The position numbers and the translations under genes are program-made. Shown here in pieces: positions 1-13,300 of a stretch of 64,000 nucleotides of DNA (positions within the stretch are counted from its first letter, which is position 1; each line of letters opens with the position of its first letter). Below the pieces are notes generated by a model. It saw only the letters and a list, made by a program, of their open reading frames with translations, made no database searches and was not told the DNA's origin. Source of the DNA: Nymphaea colorata (taxonomy: Eukaryota; Streptophyta; Magnoliopsida; Nymphaeales; Nymphaeaceae); NCBI RefSeq assembly GCF_008831285.2, contig NC_045149.1, positions 10,194,417 to 10,258,416 on the forward strand. Direction: 5' to 3'.

Positions 1-3000
1 GGATTTCAAAAGTCTTGGCTGGGCTAATTCTAAGCAACGATCGGGATCCCAAGATTCTTATAGATATTACAAAATTAATTAATAATTTGATCGAGTTCTT
101 AAACGTGGTTAATTTGTTTATTGATAGAGATGTCAATGGATTGGGTTAGAATCGGACATGCTTTTTCTTCATATTCATATACTCGTTCAAATTTGGAATC
201 AATGAAAAAAGTCGAAACTGATTCTAATCCGATTCTTACGTAGCCAAATCTGAATTTTGAACCGAGACCGATTTTCGAAATATAAAAGTGTTATGTGTAG
301 GATACTTATTTCAATCTGAATCTGAATCTGAATCCGATCAGATGCTTATGTATATCCAAATTCGAATATGAATCCAAATCTGATTAGATGTCATTTCATA
401 AACCTTAATCTGATATGATTTCTTAATCTATTACATTTTTTTATATCTAATTTTTTCAAAACTATTTGGTCAGATATTCAATTCAAATCAGCTATATTAA
501 CATCCCTACTTCTTAGAAAAAATGAGAGAGAATCAATTAAAAACCTGCCCTGAGCAAGATGGGGTCGGAGAAATGTACCGAGTAAACATGTCTTGTCTGC
601 AACTGACCCTGGGGTTCGATTTAGACCTAGCTGTCAGTTGAAGAAGGTCGAGACTTCCAACACTCAAGATAGATCAAGCCGTTTAATTGGTATAAATCGA
701 CTTGTAGGTCCGACGAGGCTTGGATTTGACATAGCTATATAACCAGATCCGATCACTCCGATGTTGCTTTATTTATTTGATTTGAATACGAGATCAGATT
801 CAAATATTTAGCAAAAACATAAAGAAATATCCAAATTTAAAAAGCATGCAATTGATCGAGGATGTCCACGAAAGTCATATAGTTATTGTTTCATAAGAAA
901 ACCCACACTTGGACAAGTATATTATTTTCAACATCTTTCCATATTAGTTTTAAATATTTTGTATACTACTTTAGCATATTAACTGTTTAAAATGTATTTT
1001 CCGCGTGTTTTGCATTTTCTCACCCTGTTTCACATTAATTTTGCATTTTTTATGAAACTTGCGCTCGTATGTGTGTATATACTTTGTCATATCTTCGTAT
1101 CCACAATTTTTAAAATTATCGTATACCCATAATACCAATACCTGTAACTTAACTAATTTGATAATTATCAAGTTCAAAACTGATTAATTATTTTAATTAA
1201 CATATCAAACTTATATCCATAAAACATTTCTCTCTCTCTCTGTCTCTGCTCTCAGGTGTGTGGTTTATGCATTGCCACTTGGAGCGTCACCTCAGTTGGG
1301 GAATGGATGCCGTTTTCATAGTCAGAGATGGAGAATCCCCCGACGAACGCCTGCTCCCTCCTCCCCCCAACATGCCCAGATGCTGATGATCAACTTACTA
1401 TCTTTAGATGCTTCTTTATCAATAAAGATGCTGCGTGTGCAGTAGTTGAACAAGTATTTTCTTTTTAGTTGTGTTTCTCTTCAACTTTTTAGAGACAACA
1501 TTTCTATTGTGAAACACTCGCTGGCAGTGTCATGTTTCTCGGTTTTGACCGAATTAAAGTTTCTAAATTTTGCAAGTGAAGAGAAAGACAAACTTTAAAC
1601 AATTGCAGTCTAATTGGAATCCCATAATCTATGATCCGAATTGATTATCATATGTCTAGTTTATTGACGACATTGTTGAAGACCCATGAATCCATCTTTT
1701 TTTTTTCAGATCAATTTGAATCCATGTCAAAACGACAGCGTATCGGCTCATATCTGTTTGCTTTTAAATCAATTTAAAATAATTTAAACATTTTTTTAAT
1801 CAGGAAAAACAAAAAGAAAACGGGCTGATAAATCCTCGACAATTTAGTGGGTGAGTTTAATGCAATTTTCTGTGTTTGTGTTTTGGATATTATAAAAACA
1901 TTAAGATACAACTACTAAAATGCATATTTGCATATGTGAAGTCCAGTGATAAAGAGTGACAGTAAAAGTAAGGTTTCAGCTTTCTTGTTAGGTGGTAAAA
2001 TGAAATGAAAATACTCTTTCTAAACAAACAAACATGCTTAGTAAGCAGAACTAGCTTTTCAATATACTCAAATGAGCTGAAGAAAAGAAGCAAAAAAATT
2101 TTGAATATAAGAAAAATATGTACTACAAAATTGCAAATAAATATAAGAAAACTCTGAATTTTTAGTTTAAGAAATAATTTATAAATAGTAGTACATCTAT
2201 GATTTTGATAAATCATACAAGTATTCAATGATTCATTAATGGTGCAATCATAAACAGTTTTATGAACATTTATTACATTTTCTTGCTACCAACTTAGAAC
2301 AAGGGGCCAATTGCATTGAATCGCCAATCAACAAAAAATCGCATCCAGAAAAAAAAAAAAAAAAAAAAAAGGTCTCAAGTGACCATAAACCTTATAAAAC
2401 ACAGAAAAATACAAAAGAAAAGTGGGTCCGAGCCATCCCGAACCTTCCTGTTCAAAAACTTGATCGGTTGTTGGCCGACCCTCTTGACTTGGCCTGGAGG
2501 GCCGATAGTCGGCCACCGTCCACCATCGCCTCCTCCGCCCGATTAAAGGCCGGGACAAACGTTTGCAAGGAAGAACAATTTTGGCCGTCCGATGACGATC
2601 GGACGGTCATGAAATGGAGCTTTATTTCCATTCAGCCGTTTGACCGGCCAGGCAGTAAAAAAGAACAAAAAAGAAAAACAACGAAGTTGCCCGTTTAATC
2701 TTGTGGAGATATTTTTGTTTTACCGCTCTCCTCTCTCTCTTTTTCTGGCCGGTCCTACCCTAGCTGGATCTGCGGGTTACCGTTTGTCGACTGTTTCTAC
2801 GATCCTTGATCGTGGTGCTTCCTCAGCTCGATGAATAAGGGAAAACAGAAGAAGGAAAAAAACGCGTCGTTCATGTGAAAAATCTTGAAATTTCAACATA
2901 AATCGTCAGAAATATCCCCTATTTTTCTGGATGGATGCGAGACATTGATGCCAGGACGGAGACGTAGATCAGTAGTCTCTCGAAGGTTGGCACCGATCGT

Positions 3001-3134
3001 TGCGACAGATTTTTTTTTTTTCTTTTTTCTGCCTTTTTTTTTTTGCAGTCTGGGTTGTTGTTTGAATTTTTACTGGGTATTTGAATCGATATTGATGATT
3101 GGTTTGGACGGATTCGTTTTAGTGTCTTCTGGAA
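1..3134. other. Upstream region of the Pumilio gene: repeat relics, promoter and 5' leader
   Basis: I see no protein-coding gene here. The first 500 bases carry degenerate TCTGAATC-type repeats inside a hAT-like relic (separate entry). Positions 509-2300 are AT-rich and unrecognised. From about 2420 the DNA becomes GC-richer, and 2580-3134 probably contains the promoter and leader of the Pumilio gene. A pyrimidine run ending in TTTTGCAG at 3041-3048 looks like a 3' splice site, so the leader may contain an intron. The transcription start cannot be seen from sequence alone. Confidence 0.5.
125..508. mobile_element. hAT-like non-autonomous element relic
   Basis: The left end reads TAGAGATGTCAATGG and the right end, read on the minus strand, TAGGGATGTTAATA. 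These are imperfect terminal inverted repeats of the TAGGGATG type common in plant hAT-derived elements. The interior is made of GAATCTGAATCC-like repeats and has no coding capacity. The 8-base flanks (TTTATTGA and CTTCTTAG) do not match convincingly, so the target-site duplication has decayed or the ends are slightly misplaced. Confidence 0.35.
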
Positions 3135-3163
3135 ATGGTGACGGATCTGGGGATAAAGCCTAA
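3095..3163 (+). promoter_or_regulatory. Upstream ORF overlapping the Pumilio start codon
   Basis: An ATG at 3095-3097 opens a 22-codon frame ending in TAA at 3161-3163, past the main Pumilio ATG at 3135 and in another frame. It lies 40 bases upstream of the main start and downstream of the splice-acceptor-like site at 3045-3048, so it is probably in the mRNA. Overlapping upstream ORFs usually lower translation of the main frame. Whether this one is translated is inference. Confidence 0.4.
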
Positions 3164-6100
3164 CCGGGTGAATGTGGACGATGAATTGGGGAAGGAGTTG
3201 GAATTCATCCTCCGAAACCATCACGAGATCGATGACAGTGAATGGGATCGGAAGTTGCTGCCTTACCGGAGTGGCAGCGCTCCCCCGACCGTTGAGGGTT
3301 CCTTTGCTGCGATCGACGGCCTATTGGGCAACGTCAATTCTGTTGAAGATGAGTTGCGAGTGGATCCTGCGTATCTTTCGTACTATTATTCCAACGGCGA
3401 TGTGAATCCGAGGCTCCCGCATCCTTCCCTCTCAAGGGAGGATTGGCGTGCGGCGCAGCGGTTCCAGGCGGGGAGCTCGTCTTTCGGACGGATTGGCGAT
3501 AGGAGGAAGGTGGGAGCGGTGGGTGATGCAGGGAAGAAGTCATTGTTCCCATTGCAGGCGGCGATGGCGGCCCAGAATGGGGACGAGAGCTCCATGTTTG
3601 CACACAGGACTCTAGCTCGGCAACCATCGGCGGAGTGGATTGAACGAGGAGCAGACGGACTGATCGGCCTGTCGGGTGTGGGGATGGGAGCGAGGAGGAA
3701 AAGCCTCGCTGATGTCGTTCAGGTAATGTACAAGGCTACCTCCCAAGACGATGTTTGTGGTGAACCTGTCATCATATTTGGGTGATGTCGCAACCTTCTT
3801 CTCTTTGTTGTCATTATGGTTGGTGCAGTTGCTGGATTTGCTTTTTGATTAACCGGTATACCGTTGGTACTAATTGCTGATTAATTTTCCTGTTGTTTTT
3901 TTTCCTCCATGATTTCTTGGAGGCGGACAGGTTAAGAGGACCAATATTTGCCAACTCTTTTTTATCCTCGTTTTCTGTTTATTTGATCTATCAGTCTGGC
4001 GATAGGCTAAATAAGCAGTTGAATTTTAGCGTCGGTTGTACTTATATCATATTGATGTTTGTGTAGTTGGGTTCAGTATTCCTTTTCAATTTGCATCTGT
4101 AGTCAAATGTAGTCAAGTATTCATATGCTTAAAATTCGCATTCAATACTATTATCGGTTTCATCTTCAAATAGGTATTACAGGATCCTGTTTGATTTAAA
4201 ATGAAACTGTGAGAGCAGTCTCTAGTCCTGAAGTGGAGAGGTTAGTTGGTGATTATTGGTGGTTTCCTTGTGCACGTGCATTCTTACTCCAATTGTTGCC
4301 TTTCATAATGATAGAAGTTGGTCTATTGATCCTCAGATATGCTTTCTTGCTACTTTATCAAGTCAAGCATTTGTGAGCAGCTCAGTTGCTCATTTTTACT
4401 CTTTGTCTTTTATGGCTAAGGGTAGATATTATATTGGTATGTGGCCTATCACTTTTTTCTGACTTGGTAAAAGTTTTACAATATGAGAAATTCATCGTTT
4501 ACTGAATACTCGTGAGAAAATGACTAGGAACCAGAGTTTGAGATATGTTCGTATGCTAGAAAACTGAGTGGAAGTCCTTGACTTTGATTACTGCTTTAGC
4601 ATCAAACTTAATCTACGAGTGAAGTACACTTGTTACCCTTCATCCAATCTATTAGGGTCCAAGTTCTGTATCATGTTCAGGTAACAATGTGAAATTAATC
4701 TAGTTACTGGAAATCCATATGTTTGTTCTCAATCATGTCGTCTGAAAGAATGGAGTTGTGATGCTTTTCACCCTTAAAAATGGAAGTAACCTTAGCGATA
4801 TTTTCTTAGATATCACACCTTCCACGGTGGCTGTCAATTTGGTGGAAACCAGTTGTTTCTTTTAGTACTTCCATTAGCTGTTTGTGTCTTTATGATCTAA
4901 AGGTTCCAGAAGGGAGAGTTCTGGGCATTTGATTGAGATCAGATTCACAAACATCACTGATATGTTAGAAAATATCCCACAATATTATTCTATTTGAAGC
5001 TACCCGGTAGTATGAATAAAATCTACAGCGTTTTCAAACTATGGTCAGAAACAAAAATGTAGAGATACTATAACAATATTATGTTTATGTGTTGGTCAGA
5101 TCTTCAAAAAGGTTTCTCATTTCATTTTTTTTTATTTTTGTTTTATTTTTGTTATTTTCAAATAAGTACTACTTGTTTTTTTATACTTTTGCAGGAAGCA
5201 TACTAGAACACCTATTGCCTTATAACTATTTTTGTTATTCTTTATATATTTCAAGTTCTAATATTTTCAAGATTTTCTTGACATTTTTTCAGGAAAAATA
5301 AATCTTGAGAAAAAGGTTCCAGAAAAAACCCTTGCTGAGAATGCAAATTGGTCACTGTGGTTTAGGCTAAGCATCATGGTTGTGGTTGGATTTTTATTAG
5401 CTTCAAGCATGATGCTCTAGGCACAAAAGGTATCTATAATGATTAATCTCACTAATAAAGGAGGCAAGCTGCACTGCTGCAGGTCTACATCTGCTATGAT
5501 GCTTATCCAACACCATGGCAGGATAATGAGAGTTGCATTTTGGCAAGGGGGATATGCGTGTTTTATCATAATCCTTTTCATGGAAAAAAGTGTCTTTTGT
5601 ATACATTTTCAGTTCATTTTTTTTATTTTTCTTGCATTCTTGTGAAATTGCTTTTTTCTTGCTCTTGTTGGTCTCATTTCAGTTCTTCTCAAATTAATAA
5701 TTGTAGCATATCAGGTCCAGTGCACAATTTTCAATTTTTTGTTATTTCAAGCAGTCTAGGCGAGCAGATGGAATCATTAGTTGGCAGATGGTGAGAGTCA
5801 ACAGCTGCAGATGCTGTTTTAATTCTTAACCCCTTCGTGTAATTGATTTTATTTGTTTTCACTATTGCTATTAAACATGGGTCAGTGATTTCTCATGAGT
5901 TTCAAATTCATGGAGATTGACATCATGGTTTATGAGAATTTACTTCAAGGTTAAATTTGCAAATCTCTCTTTCTGTGTCTAGCAAAAGTTGTTTATGTGC
6001 CTGTGGGGGAAAAACTTCATAGTAATTCTTAAACTTCATGTTTGCTTCTGTAAAAAGGAAACTTCCGTCTAACTTTCTGTGGCTTTGCCGTCCATTTTTC

Positions 6101-9100
6101 TAATTATCCTTTAAAAAAAAAAGAAATACCAATATGCATGCTAAATGGTGATCAACTCAATTTGCAGGAGGAATTGAGGCATTCACCTGCATTGCCTGGT
6201 CATATTTCTCGCCCAGTTAGTTCCAGTGGGTTTGAAAATGGTGTGGATCATGCCCTTCCATCCGGAGCTCATCCCACAGACATGATTGGTGTTTTGGACA
6301 GTGTTGATAGTCTTCATTCTGGAACAAATAACTTACTGTTGCCAAAAATTTCAACCGTGGGATCATCCATTTCTCATTCATTTTCTTCTGGTATGGGTTC
6401 CTCTCTGTCGAGAAGCTCAACCCCTGATCCTCATTTAGTTGCCAGGGCTCCAAGCCCAGGACTTCCTCCGGTGGGAGAAAGAACAATAAGATCAAACTCT
6501 TTCAATACTATTTCTTCATATTTGGATGACCAAGCAGACATCTCAGCAGTTTTCTCTGGCTTAGATTTATCCAAAAATGGACTAATTGGGGAACAGCATA
6601 GTTTACAACCTCAACTGCAACAGAAACTTACCAATTATTCTAGTTTTATTCAAGATCTGCCAAAGGGCCACAAGTTTTCTCATCCACAACATACAAGTAA
6701 GTGCAGTGCTGACATGCTGTCTATGCCATCTTTGTCTAAGACTATGTATAATAATTTGCATAACAAAGTTAGAATTCTTGCAGATCTCAATCTTCTGAAG
6801 AGGGGTGGTGATAAATTGCCATCCTTAGGTTCTCCTGGAAATTCTGAAAGATATAAGATGCATTATCGAGAGGCAAATGCTAGCTTTCCTGGACTTGATT
6901 TGAATTTACATCCCATGAGTCAAACGCCTCCATCAATGATAAACCATGAGAAGTTTGGTGCAGGTCAGAATGTTTGTTTATGCTAAAGAATGTTGCTGAA
7001 TTCCAACACTTTATTTCTGCCAAGTGTTTTAACTTAGTAACTTCAACAGGTACCAAAGATGTCCAGGATTTTAGATGTGGAAACCAACTATTAAATGGTT
7101 TAGATAAGTCTGTCATGGATCAAATGCAACTGCAGTACCTGCAAAGCGCTGCTGAATATACACCTCAGGCTGTCAACTATGGAAGTGACACTTCATTCCG
7201 AAGGAATAATGCAGACACATACTTGCTTGAACTTCAGAAAGCCTACTTTGAAGCATTGCTTGCGCAAAAATCACAGTACAGTATGAATTCAGTAGGAAAA
7301 ACTGGAACTTTGAATCATGGATATTATGGTAGCCTTCCTTTTGATCATGGCGTGCCATGTACTGGGAATCCAATATCTGGTTCTTTGAATGCTGCAAGCC
7401 CTAACAGACAGGCTGATAGAAATCTACGCCTTTTTTCTTCAATGAGGGGCTCAAATGGGCTTATCGGGCCTTGGCATTCTGAAAATGATGGATATATGGA
7501 AGGAAATTTTGGATCCTCACTGTTGGATGAGTTCAAGAGCAATAAGACAAGATGTTTCGAACTTTCTGAGATCACAAATCATGTAGTTGAATTTAGGTAC
7601 TTACTGGCTAATCAGACTCTGTTTTTTTTCTCTTTTGAATCATTTTTATCCATATAACTTCACCAGTGCCTTATGGGAATTTGTCTTGCAGTGCGGATCA
7701 ATATGGAAGTCGATTCATCCAGCAGAAATTGGAAACAGCTACAGTTGAAGAAAAAGAAATGGTTTTCCAAGAGATCATTCCTCATGCCCTTTCTTTGATG
7801 ACTGACGTTTTTGGAAATTATGTTATTCAGAAGGTAGATATTTTAGTTATTAGGCAATAGGGTTCTCCTCAAGGCATTTGACTTGTAAAGAATCTTTGAA
7901 CATTTTTATGCAGTTTTTTGAGCATGGTGCTGAAAGCCAAAGGAAAGAACTAGCTGATCATCTTTCTGGTCATGTGTTGCCTCTCAGTCTTCAAATGTAT
8001 GGATGTAGGGTTATCCAGAAGGTTCGTTGTAGAATTTTACCTGGAAGTATTATTTTCTTCAGTACATGACATCCAGCAGGAAGCTGTTTGTGCTTCTTTC
8101 ATAATATTGTATTATAATTATTATTGGTGTTGCCTTGTTATTATTATATATCCTTATAGAGATTTTAGTGTGATTTTTGATTTAATATCCATCAGTAACC
8201 CATTTCCTTCTGCTAAATGGCTAAATGACTCCCATGCAATTCATACTTGTAGTCTCTCCCTCTAAATGCTAATTCTAGAAGTAGTGTTATTCCACATACA
8301 AACTTTGGGCACTCTATAGACAGATGTCACATTGGCAACTCATTACTCTCTTACGAGCTGCAATTTGAGAAGACCTGCTAACTCTTATTTGGTTTTTCTG
8401 GGTTATTTTCTTATATGTACTGATTTTGTAACTATAAAATGTAGATTAGTTGGAGTTGGGTCTGATTCCTTTTAAGGGTTTGCATAATAACTGTATCCCA
8501 ATAAGGAGTAGTTGAATTGCACTAATTGTTTGTAAGTGTTTGTCAATTTATTTGGCATTATGCACTCACATTTGGACAGATAGTTTGTGGTATAGAAATT
8601 GTGTAATTTTGTTCTCTTTTTTATTTGGATCCTTCAGGCTTTAGAGGTGGTTGATGTGGAGTATCAGACTCGGATGGTTTTAGAACTAGACGGCCATATA
8701 ATGCAATGTGTGCGAGATCAGAATGGCAACCATGTTATTCAGAAATGTATTGAGTGTGTCCCACAAGAAAGGATCCAGTTTATTATCTCAGCCTTCTATG
8801 GGCAGGTCGTGACATTGTCCACACATCCTTATGGTTGTCGTGTTATTCAGGTGCTGCACCAGTGTCTTGTTTATCAATTTCTCATTTCCTGTGTCAATTT
8901 TTTGGTTAACTTATGGTTTTCACTAACTAGAGGGTTTTGGAGCACTGTGATGATGCAAAAACTCAACATATAATGATGGAAGAGATTCTGCAATCTGTTT
9001 GCACTTTAGCACAGGACCAATATGGCAACTATGTTGTTCAGGTTTGTGTTTTATCTTATAGATCTTGAGCATTATCATTCTTCAGTAAAATTACCTTTTG

Positions 9101-10281
9101 GCTTCCTGTAGATTTTTTACAAATTTTGGATGACTCTGCATGTTGTTTGGGCTTGAATCAGATTGTAACTGGTGATGTCTGATCTGATCAACACTCTATT
9201 GTTAGATTCATGTCGCATTCAGGTTCTAATTCTTCAAAAGAATCAATCTAAATATACAGTGGTATTTAAATTCATGATAATGCATTTTCTGGTCCCACAA
9301 GGAGCAAAATTAAGGTTAAAATTATGGTTTTCCTACTGCATTTATCCCAGATGGCTCTGTGAATATGCAATGTCTGGCTTCGCATCATTCAGGTTCTAGT
9401 TGTTGATACCAAATTAATCTGAATTTATGTTGGAAACCAAATAATTAAAATACATTTTATTATGCCAGAGGGAGAAATTCTTGGTTAACATTCTGGTTTT
9501 TATAGTGCAATGATTCCAGGTGGCTCGGCTATGTATTGCAACGTAAATGGATCAAATCTCTTCCATCCAAGATATTGGTTGTTTCTATACTGCAGTTAGA
9601 TCATGAGATCCTGAACCAGATCAGTCTGAATATATGTAATTGAATCTGAATATCTATCCCTGCATGTGCTTGTGCCCAATGGTAAAAAGGAAGAAAGCGC
9701 TCTGGTTGCAAGTTGTTCTTTCATATGCAGTAGTACCATAGTTACTACGTGCCCATGCTATATACTTCGAAATGATGGTGTACACATGAATGTTACACTT
9801 ATGATTAAACTTAGTTTAAGAGTCCTGTCTTGGCATGAAATGGACCCACTTGATGTATACAGCGAAATCTGTTCTTTTCATGGTGAGGGCCACTTCTCTG
9901 CACCTTTTGTTTCCTTCAAATGATGAACCTTTTGTATCGAAGGTTATGTGAATTTGGAGTTTTGGACTATACCATCTATAAATAAATATAGATCTCGACA
10001 ATGATATATAAAAATGGAGCATCGGAATTGATTGAGAAAATGTGTATACAAATCAATGAATGCTTGAAAAGATGCTTTCAGAACAAGAGGGACAAAGTCC
10101 TTTATTTATAATACAGAAAACATAAGAGAGGGAGCGAGGTCTTGGTCTCCAACGTTTCTCGTTGGAGACATTGGACAAGTCCGATGTCGAGTAGTCTGCT
10201 CCTTGGCCAGACAGAAGGCAACACAAATGCAAGTTTAAAACTTAAAAAGAATGATGTACATAGAATAATAATATACAAAAC

Positions 10282-10341
<60 letters not shown>

Positions 10342-13300
10342 AGCATCCGCTTCAAACTCACAGTCTGGTGACTGAAAGTTTGTCAAGACTGGAGAAGGAA
10401 AGCAAAGCAAAGACTAGCAGTGGATTTTGTGAAAAAAATCAGCTAGCTGATATTTTGATGTGATAAATGGCAACTCAATAGTCTAAGTGGTGATTCATCT
10501 CAATGTGCTTAGTTATTTCATGAAATTTATGGTTGCTGGTAATGTAAATGGCACTTTTGTTGTCGCAAAATAACTTTGGTGGTAAATTCAGACTGCTCAT
10601 ATCTTTTAGAAAACCATTTAACCAGACTAGCTCGAAATTAGTTGTAGCCGTTACATGATATTCAGTTTTAGTTGATGAAAGGGAGATTTTCTGTTGCTTT
10701 TTCACCTCCATGATATTAATGAGTTTCCAAAAAAAGATACAGGATCCAGTTGTAGAATGATGATCGGTTGGATCACCTCCTAATCATCATCAGTATAAGC
10801 TGAAAAATCCAAGGATGCTGACGATGATAGGAAGAGTCCTTTGACAATGACCTTATAGCTGTTGCATGTGGAAATTGACTGACTACATGGACAAAACGAG
10901 TTATATCAGGTCTAGTGATGGTAAGATAAGATCGTGCTTCAGTAAGTTGTATGTAGGAAGTGAGGTTAGAGAAAGGTTCCCTATCATTAAACTTTTTATT
11001 TCATGCCAAGAGCTACAAGTGTCCACCACCTTATCATCTAAAGTTCTTATTAGAGACATAGTTTGGGATAGGAGGTGGCTACTTGTTAAGTAGACTACCT
11101 CAATACCAAGAAAGTAAGTGAAAAATACTAAATATGACATGTCAATTTTTTTTTTTAAGATTCTTTTTTTGTTTCAGCATTTCCTTGCTTGTCACTTTCG
11201 GTTATCGTCATATCATCAACATACGACATGAAAATGGCAGATCCTTCTTTAGAAATTTTAACATAAAAGTAGTGTCAATATAGCGGGATTTAAAACGATA
11301 TTGTTCCATTATCTTGCTAAATTTATCAAACTCAGCTTTGAACTTTGTTTTAAAACATAAAGAACCTTTTTAAGATGAATAATTTTACCTTGAGGCAGAT
11401 TCATTCCAAAAGGAGCTTCCATGTAAGCAATTTCATTAAGTTCTCCATTTAAAAAGACATTTTTAGCATCCATTTGATAGAGTGACTGCTTTTCAATAGA
11501 AGCAATGGCAATAAATTATCTAAGATTTGACAAATGAGCTACAAATGTGGAGGTTTATTCATAGTCTATTCCATATTCCTATGCATGTCCATTAGGGGGC
11601 GTTTGAATGTTTGGTGTTAAAATGCCTAAGTTTTTAATGCCAGGCTTTGGCGTGGTGGAACAAAGGTTCCACCTTCCACATTGCGATGGTGTTTGAATAC
11701 CTAAAACTTTTGTTCTAGGAACTTTAATTCTTTGTTTGAAGGAGATGGCATTAAAATCTTATGACTTTGTTGTTGACTGATGGTATTTGCTATTGGCTGT
11801 TGGCATCATGTAACAAAGCAGTTTTTTGCCCACTGTTTTATTGGCGGCCTGTTGATATATTTTTTATAAAAACTAATTTCATGATGGAGATATGTCTGTT
11901 TTATGAATGACCTGTTGATAATAACCTTCTTTATAAAAACTAATTTCAAGAACGTAGTTTGTCTCAGTGACACATTAGCACATAATTAGGAAGCTGCCTT
12001 CTCTATATTTAAGGCCAAAAAATGAGATATTAAGACTCTTTCAATTATATTACAACAAGGGAGTCCATGGGTCATTGGATCCATTACACATCAAAAGATG
12101 CATATGCAATAATGCAGATGAAAAGGGTTCAAAGAAATTATTTCTTCATTCAATTTGCAATGAAATGGTAATTGGTAATAAATAATTTTGGAAACAAACA
12201 AGTAACTGCATTGAAAACAATGAAAGCATGCAAAAAGCAAAAATGGCCGTGTGTTCAGATGCTTCTATGGATCGGAGTGTATTCAAGCTTGAGGGTTTTA
12301 GTTCATCTCAAGATCACTGGAAATGGTACCTACTATGGGCAGCTTCTGATGCCAACTCACTTGGGAGAAAAGGCTCCCAAAACCTTTTATTAAAAAGAAT
12401 GAAAGAAACTAAATACAAAATACAAGCCTACTATGGGCAGCTTGGTCACAAGAAGTTACTTTACAGAAGTTTACAAGGCAAATGGCCATGTACAATTTTA
12501 ATCATCTAATTAGAATGCTAGAAAGAATTTAAAAATCAGGGTGCGATAGGTTTCTTAAATTAACTATTATGTTGTGCCATTTGGTTCTCTTATATTTCAG
12601 TGCATTGGTACTTAGAAGATGTGCAGCTTGGTGGGCACAATAATTTGGAATCAGAATTGTTTGTTATCCTGTGTTTGCTTTACACAAAAGAAACCTGTTT
12701 CGAATACTGCATTTTTTCAAGCAGATGTATGTAGTTCAAAATAAGACCTGGGTTAGTGGTTCTTTGTGTCCTAAATGCTCATCTTTCTGAAGTGGAATTC
12801 TTCAGCTACCTTCTTGAAGGCCTTGTCCTAGTAATTTATCTGTCCACTTTGTATTAATCTCTGTGCTACTGCTAACCAGTATCTTTTACATAGCTAAACC
12901 AATGGATTCACTTGTAGGACAAAGTCACAAAAAGGATAATGGACACATGATATTATTTTATAGTAATATAATCTTTGCATCTGCACCCGAGGACCGCTTT
13001 TTATGCAATTAATGCCTTCAAACTCTTTTCTTAATATGATACATTTGGTTATTGTAATAGATCCAGATGCTTTTATTGTTATTAATCAAGCCATTGAAAT
13101 GGCATTATGTTTATTTCATTTTGAAAGTGGCTTTCTTCTCTCCACTTACTAATTTTTGAAATTGAATTTAAAGTGTGTGACAGAATTGCCACTTCATCTT
13201 ATTCTTGTTATATTTTGCCTCTTTCTTACAGTGGGTTTCTCGTTTCTTACTGTTCTGAATTGACTTTACAGCATGTAATAGAACATGGAAAACTACATGA

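Noticed and set aside
1260..1445. 61-codon frame upstream of the Pumilio gene
   Set aside because: It lacks an ATG in good context, a domain or splice support; short frames of this length are expected by chance.
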